Below are positions 59,884 to 64,000 of a DNA stretch of 64,000 bases, in pieces. The translations under genes and the position numbers were made by a program. Every line of letters starts with the position of its first letter. Position 1 is the first letter of the stretch. The notes beneath the pieces were generated by a model. It saw only the letters and a list, made by a program, of their open reading frames with translations, had not been told where the DNA came from and did no database searches. The DNA is from Streptomyces sp. MUM 2J. Lineage in GTDB: Bacteria; Actinomycetota; Actinomycetes; Streptomycetales; Streptomycetaceae. The stretch lies in NCBI RefSeq assembly GCF_022414535.1, contig NZ_JADWYM010000012.1:1-64000 (forward strand). The letters run 5' to 3'.

Positions 59884-60494
59884 GTCCGTCTCCTGCCGCA
59901 GGGGGTCGGCCGGAAGTGTCGTCACCGGCCGTCTGCCCCCGTTTTCGCCGCCCGCGGAGTCGATGGATGCACACGGCACCCGGCGGCGCGGTGCGAGTCC
60001 CGCGTCACTGCCGCCCGGCGCGTCGGGCTTCGGACGGCAAGGCCTCGCCCGGGGTCCCGGCGACCGGGTGTCCGGCCCGTGGTCACCGAAGGGGGACGCG
60101 CGCTCAGGGCAGGGCCGCGGACGCCGCCCCGGCCGCCGTGGAGTCGGCGCGCAGCCAGACGGTGCGCTGGGCCCCGGGACCGCGGGGCGGGGCGACGCCG
60201 CCTCCGGGCCGGCCGAGGAGCCCGCGCCGCGGGCCCGGCAGGGACACGGTTCACCATGGAGGCACGCTTCCGTTCTTCGGTAGTACCTGCCGCACGTGCC
60301 CGCCGTACCGGGCTGCCCGTGAAGGCCGGCGGGGGCGGTGGGGGGCGGGTGTGCCGCCCGGGTGTCCCGGGGCCGTGGTTCCCGTGGTCGCCACAGGTGC
60401 GGGCCGTGTCCGGCGGGGGGATGCTGTGACGGAGCGATCGGGTCCGGCCGGGAACGCGGGACCTGCTGCGAGCGAGCGACCCACGGGAGAGACG
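59884..60494. other. Large intergenic gap with no supported gene
   Basis: The 611 bases between two divergent genes should hold both promoters. Several long open frames exist, but all are Arg/Pro/Gly-rich and lack motifs or good ribosome sites. I find no convincing autoregulatory element or repeat. The stretch 60250-60290 is slightly AT-richer. Confidence 0.4.
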
Positions 60495-60974
60495 ATGGCC
60501 GGCGGCAGCGCGTACGAGGGGTTCACGGCCGAGGAGCGGGCCGCGATGAAGGAACACGCGCAGGAGCAGAGGAAGGCGGCGCGCCGCGGCTCACGGGCCC
60601 AGAAGGCGGCGGAGGCGGAGCGGGACGTGCTCGCCAAGATCGCCGAAATGCAGGACACCGACCGGGTCATGGCCGAGCGCGTCCACGCCGTGATCAAGGC
60701 CGGCGCCCCGGGCCTCGCGCCGAGGCTGTGGTACGGAATGCCCGCCTACGCCCTGGAGGGCAAGGTCGTCTGTTTCTTCCAGAGCGCGGCGAAGTTCAAG
60801 GCCCGCTACGCGACACTCGGGTTCAACGACCCGGCGAAGCTGGACGACGGCTTGATGTGGCCGACCGCTTTCGCCGTGGTCGAGATCGACGACGAGGTCG
60901 AGAAGCGGATCCTGGCGCTGGTGAGACGGGCGACGGGGCAGGGCGGGCCCGGCGGGTCGCCTCTGGAGGCCTGA
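60495..60974 (+). CDS. DUF1801 (YdhG-like) protein
   Basis: The 159-residue protein has a Lys/Glu-rich helical N-terminus (about 10-45) and a YdhG-like core: [48 protein letters not shown] and [18 protein letters not shown]. YdhG relatives are described as frataxin-like iron chaperones in Bacillus; DUF1801 function in streptomycetes is unproved. ATG at 60495 follows GGGAGAG. Confidence 0.8.
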   Translation: MAGGSAYEGFTAEERAAMKEHAQEQRKAARRGSRAQKAAEAERDVLAKIAEMQDTDRVMAERVHAVIKAGAPGLAPRLWYGMPAYALEGKVVCFFQSAAKFKARYATLGFNDPAKLDDGLMWPTAFAVVEIDDEVEKRILALVRRATGQGGPGGSPLEA

Positions 60975-61021
60975 ACCCGCCGCCGTCCCGCCGCCCCCGC
61001 GCCGGGATCCGGCCACGGTGG

Positions 61022-61204
61022 ATGGAAGAACTCGACGGCGGACGCGGGCCGTTGCGTCTCACCATGCGGCGCATGGTGATCTCCCCGCACGATGGTCCCG
61101 GGCAACCGTCTACCCCGGCATGTGGGACCGACCCGGCCGACGAACTCCGCGACACCGAAGACACACCGGCGGACGGCGAACTCACCACAGTGGAGGACCC
61201 CTGA
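61022..61204 (+). CDS. Possible small acidic protein
   Basis: An ATG at 61022 opens a 60-codon frame (MEELDGGRGPLRLTMRRMVI to LTTVEDP) with an acidic tail and one Cys. GC at third codon positions is lower than in neighbours and the ribosome site is weak, so it may be spurious. I do not recognise it. Confidence 0.25.
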   Translation: MEELDGGRGPLRLTMRRMVISPHDGPGQPSTPACGTDPADELRDTEDTPADGELTTVEDP

Positions 61205-61339
61205 CGGACGACCGGCTGACGCTGCGGATGGAGTGCGAGGGCCTGGCTCCGGAACAGCCGGCCCGGCGATCGGTCCCCCCGGCGAGCCGCAGGCCACGGC
61301 GAGCGCGCACCCCGGCGGGCGGCGGGGCCGACGGCGCCC

Positions 61340-61379
61340 GGCCGGCGACCCGCCCTCCTCCTGTGGCGGGTCGCCGGCC
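61340..61379. terminator. Hairpin downstream of the protease gene
   Basis: Perfect 15-bp arms (GGCCGGCGACCCGCC and complement) with a 10-base loop lie about 100 bases beyond the stop of the minus-strand protease gene. It probably terminates that transcript and possibly rightward transcripts too. The rest of 60975-61476 shows only the doubtful small frame at 61022. Confidence 0.65.
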
Positions 61380-61476
61380 CCGTGGCCCGGTCCCCGGGCC
61401 GGCCCGGACCCGGCCGGGCGGCCCCGGCGCTCCGTCAGGAACGCCCGGGTCCCCACCGGCCGGCTGTGTCAGCGCC

Positions 61477-62832
61477 TCACAGCCGCTGCCACAACGCCGG
61501 CACGTTCGGCGGCTCCCATCCTGTCTGCGCCTGGTGGCCCTGGATGCAGCGGTAGGTCGCCCCGCCGTAGGTCACCGTGTCGCCCGCCTGGTAGACGGTT
61601 CCCGCCGCCCAGGTGCCACCCGGGTCACCGGGATCGCCCGGGTCGCCGGGGTCACTCCCGCTGGTCTTGAGGGTGAGGCCGTAGGCCTGGAGGATCGGGT
61701 TGATCGGCTGGAAGAACGTCGTGCCGCCGCTGGTGCAGTTGCCCGAGCCACCGGAGGTGACGCCCTGCGCCTGGCTGCCGGAGATGAACGAGCCGCCCGA
61801 GTCACCCGGTTCGGCACACACCGAGGTGCGGGTCACCCCGCTGACGGTGCCCTCCTGGTACGTCACGCTCGTGTTCAGCTGCTGGACGGTTCCACAGTGC
61901 CAGCCGGTCGTCGAACCCGAGCGGCACACCGAGGAGCCGACCGGGGCCTGGGCTGACCCGGCGACCTGGGAACCCGAGCCGTTCACGTAGGGCGTCGCCG
62001 TCCAGCCGGAGTTGGCGGCCACCCACGCCATGTCGTTGCCGGGGAACACCGACGCCTGGAAGGTTCCCTGCGCGACCCGGTTGGAGCCGCTGGTGGTGTT
62101 GCCGGCGCGCCCGCAGTGCCCGGCCGTGGCGAACCCCTGCTGGGTGCCGCGGGTCACGGGGAACCCGATCGAGCAGCGGCTGCCGGTGCCGATGTAGTAG
62201 GCGTCGCCACCTCGCAGGTCGTACAGCGGCCGGGGCCGTTCCGGCGAGGTGGCCACGCGGGCCAGGGACGCGTCCACGCCGGCCGCCGCGAGCAGCGAGC
62301 GGGCGGCCTGCGGTCGTATCGCCTGCACCACGAGGGTGTTGGTGGGCACGTCGACGTACCACACCGGGGTGTCCCGGGTGGAGCAGTGCGCGGCGGCCCG
62401 GTCCAGGCGTGCCTTGGCCGCGTCGAGCGTGGTCAGGGAACGGGTCACCACGGCGGCGTGCGCGCCCCGCGCCTCGATGGCGGGAACGTCGGCCCGGTCG
62501 GTCGTCGCCACGGTCAGCGTCTCCGACTGCGCGCCGCGCACCCAGGCGCCCGCGAAGTCGGAGCCCAGCGCGGCGCGCAGCCGGCCGGCGGTGGCGCCCG
62601 CCTCGGCCTCGTTCGCCAGGCGGTGCTCCGCCTGGCGGCGGTCCAGACCGAGGTCTCGTTGCAGGGCGCTCAGGAGCCCGGGAGGGGCGTCGGCGGTGCG
62701 CAGGGTCCCGGCCGCCGTGGGGGTGGCGGGGTGGGCCGGTCCGGCGCTGGCGGAGCCGCTGAGCCCGGCCCCGACCAGCGCGGCCGTCGCAGCGGCGGCG
62801 GCGCAGACGGCTCTGGCATGTCGTAGGAGCAT
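61477..62832 (-). CDS. Streptogrisin C-like secreted serine protease with chitin-binding domain
   Basis: The 451-residue preproprotein has a signal peptide (1-30), a pro-region (about 45-195, alpha-lytic-protease prodomain type, LQRDLGLDRRQAEHRL), and an S1E chymotrypsin-like domain (about 200-390). The catalytic triad lies in FATAGHCG (His), FPGNDMAW (Asp) and EPGDSGGSF (Ser). A Gly-Asp-Pro linker and a C-terminal CBM5/12 chitin-binding domain follow (about 405-451; WAAGTVYQAGDTVTYGGATY). This order matches streptogrisin C. ATG at 62832 follows GAGGAG. Confidence 0.9.
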   Translation of the reverse strand: MLLRHARAVCAAAAATAALVGAGLSGSASAGPAHPATPTAAGTLRTADAPPGLLSALQRDLGLDRRQAEHRLANEAEAGATAGRLRAALGSDFAGAWVRGAQSETLTVATTDRADVPAIEARGAHAAVVTRSLTTLDAAKARLDRAAAHCSTRDTPVWYVDVPTNTLVVQAIRPQAARSLLAAAGVDASLARVATSPERPRPLYDLRGGDAYYIGTGSRCSIGFPVTRGTQQGFATAGHCGRAGNTTSGSNRVAQGTFQASVFPGNDMAWVAANSGWTATPYVNGSGSQVAGSAQAPVGSSVCRSGSTTGWHCGTVQQLNTSVTYQEGTVSGVTRTSVCAEPGDSGGSFISGSQAQGVTSGGSGNCTSGGTTFFQPINPILQAYGLTLKTSGSDPGDPGDPGDPGGTWAAGTVYQAGDTVTYGGATYRCIQGHQAQTGWEPPNVPALWQRL

Positions 62833-62941
62833 GGGGAGGTCTCCTCGGAATCGGGTGGAGTGCCGAAACCGTAGGGAGGCGCCGCGGGGCGGCATAAGAC
62901 GTCAGCCGACCCCCTGCCCCGGTGTTATGGAAACGCCCGGA

Positions 62942-63904
62942 TCACCGCAGCGCCGTGTCGGGATCGCCGCGCCGGGCCAGCCAGTTGGTGTAGCTGTCGC
63001 TGCGGGCAGCCGCCCTGGCGTGGGCGATGCGGGCCTGGGTCAGCAGGACCGCCGCCGTGTCCGGCTGCTGGGTTCCCGGGTGCCAGCCCAGCAGGTGCCG
63101 CCACACCAGCGGCGTACCGGCGAGCGGGCGGGTGGTCAGGCCGGGCGTCGGTGGGAAGGTGGCCCGGCACAGGCCCACCGCACGCCCGACCTGCACCAGG
63201 TGCACGCAGGAGGCGGTGTCCGTCTCGTACATGCGGCGCGGGGTGAACCCGGCGCGGGCGCAGGCCGCCGTGAAGCAGTCCGCGAAGCAGCCGTCACCGG
63301 GCACGCAGGCCCACTCCTGGCCGGCGAGGGCGGCCAGGTCGACCTCCCGCCCGGGGGCGAGGGGATGATCCTCGGCGAGCATGACGAACACCGGGTCCAC
63401 GGCGATCTCCTGCCAGGCGAGGTGCGGGGCGCCGGGCGGCGCGGCGGACCCGCAGGTGCCGGCGAGGGCGAAGTCCAGCCGCCCTTCGGCGAGCAGGCCG
63501 GCCAGTTCCCGCTCGGACCACGAGGCGCGGGTGGTCACCGTGGTGGCGGGAGCGGCGCCGGCCAGGTGGTCCACGAGTGCGCCCAGAAGCGGGCCGTGGG
63601 TGCCGCCGATCCGCAGCCGCTCCGCCTGCCGTCTGGTGCGGGCGAAGCGGGCCGCCTCCTGCTGGAGCTCACGCACGGCGGGCAGCACGATCTGCGTGCG
63701 TTCCAGGACGAGTTCACCGAGGGGCGTGGCCCGGACACCGTGCCGGCCCCGCTCGAACAGTGCTCCGCCCAGGGCCCGTTCGATGCGCCTGAGCTGCGCG
63801 CTGAGCGCGGGCTGCGCAAGCCCGAGCGCCGTCGCCGCTCTGGTCAGACTGCCCGCCTCGGCGATCGCCCGGATGGTCTTCAGATGCCGCAACTCCAGCT
63901 CCAT
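62942..63904 (-). CDS. LysR-family transcriptional regulator
   Basis: The 320-residue regulator has a LysR HTH (about 3-62; LELRHLKTIRAIAEAGSLTRAATALGLAQPALSAQLRRIERALG) and a LysR substrate-binding domain (about 92-300). ATG at 63904 begins three residues before the HTH as usual. It lies 109 bases upstream of the protease gene on the same strand and could influence it; its own target is otherwise unknown. Confidence 0.87.
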   Translation of the reverse strand: MELELRHLKTIRAIAEAGSLTRAATALGLAQPALSAQLRRIERALGGALFERGRHGVRATPLGELVLERTQIVLPAVRELQQEAARFARTRRQAERLRIGGTHGPLLGALVDHLAGAAPATTVTTRASWSERELAGLLAEGRLDFALAGTCGSAAPPGAPHLAWQEIAVDPVFVMLAEDHPLAPGREVDLAALAGQEWACVPGDGCFADCFTAACARAGFTPRRMYETDTASCVHLVQVGRAVGLCRATFPPTPGLTTRPLAGTPLVWRHLLGWHPGTQQPDTAAVLLTQARIAHARAAARSDSYTNWLARRGDPDTALR

Positions 63905-64000
63905 GAGGGGAGCTTGCGGCGCGCGACGGCCCGGTGCAAGAGGCTGGTACAGACCTGTTCCGCGCGGCGGCGAGCGGCTCCCGGGCCGGCGGTTCATGGC

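Overview
The window is very GC-rich, with strong codon-position bias, frequent GTG starts, 1-4 base stop/start overlaps and GC-rich terminator hairpins. Its gene content includes a das-like chitosugar operon with a dre-type operator, a streptogrisin C-like protease, an AfsA-type hotdog protein, several SpoIIE phosphatases and RsbW-like kinases, and a bL37-like miniprotein. Together these point to a Streptomyces (or very close relative) chromosome, probably a variable part of it. I found no rRNA, tRNA or CRISPR.

Layout. 0.2-1.1 kb: BrkB-type membrane protein. 1.4-15.6 kb: a carbohydrate island. A DeoR-type repressor and an MFS-HAD fusion read leftward. A xylose-type ABC importer, two FGGY kinases (one erythritol-kinase-like, one D-ribulose-kinase-like), a histidine-phosphatase-fold protein and a D-2-hydroxyacid dehydrogenase read rightward. 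A HAD-GAF-SpoIIE-HATPase fusion follows. The two fused HAD domains are paralogues and sit at the two ends of the island. 16-21.5 kb: secreted CAP protein, TetR/amidohydrolase pair, I36-type secreted protein, and a membrane HTH protein with a peptidoglycan-binding domain and a lysozyme-like domain lacking its expected Glu. 21.6-26.8 kb: ArsR-type regulator with a SulP transporter, flavin-oxidoreductase-like protein, anti-sigma kinase, STAS protein and PhnA in one operon, then a zinc-ribbon protein and a second ArsR paralogue around a 38-bp palindrome. 27-34.4 kb: DasR-like regulator, CUT1 importer without its own ATPase, GH20 hexosaminidase and a secreted CBM3-GH16 enzyme. 34.7-37.6 kb: DMT transporter and a sigma factor fused to a zinc-binding anti-sigma motif, a membrane segment and an extracellular CAP domain.

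37.9-42.1 kb is a mobile-element zone: two IS5-type right ends, one belonging to an internally deleted IS, enclose a lower-GC FAD oxidase gene. Further on are a roadblock protein, a third ArsR paralogue, a tautomerase, and a 181-bp MITE whose end supplies the stop codon of the next gene. 42-54.3 kb is a mosaic of small redox and regulatory units (SDRs, XRE, saccharopine dehydrogenase, TetR, VOC, PAS-GAF-SpoIIE, bL37-like ORF, quinone oxidoreductase, GATase-AraC regulator, Hsp31-like protein). 54.5-64 kb: LysR, BCCT transporter, lipoprotein, MT0933-like antitoxin, AfsA-like protein, DUF1801 protein, serine protease and a second LysR.

The strongest candidates for something undescribed are the HAD-fusion/sugar-kinase island, the three ArsR paralogues with matching palindromes and the SulP/partner-switch operon, and the sigma-antisigma-CAP fusion. 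All function calls come from reading motifs by eye; no database search was possible.
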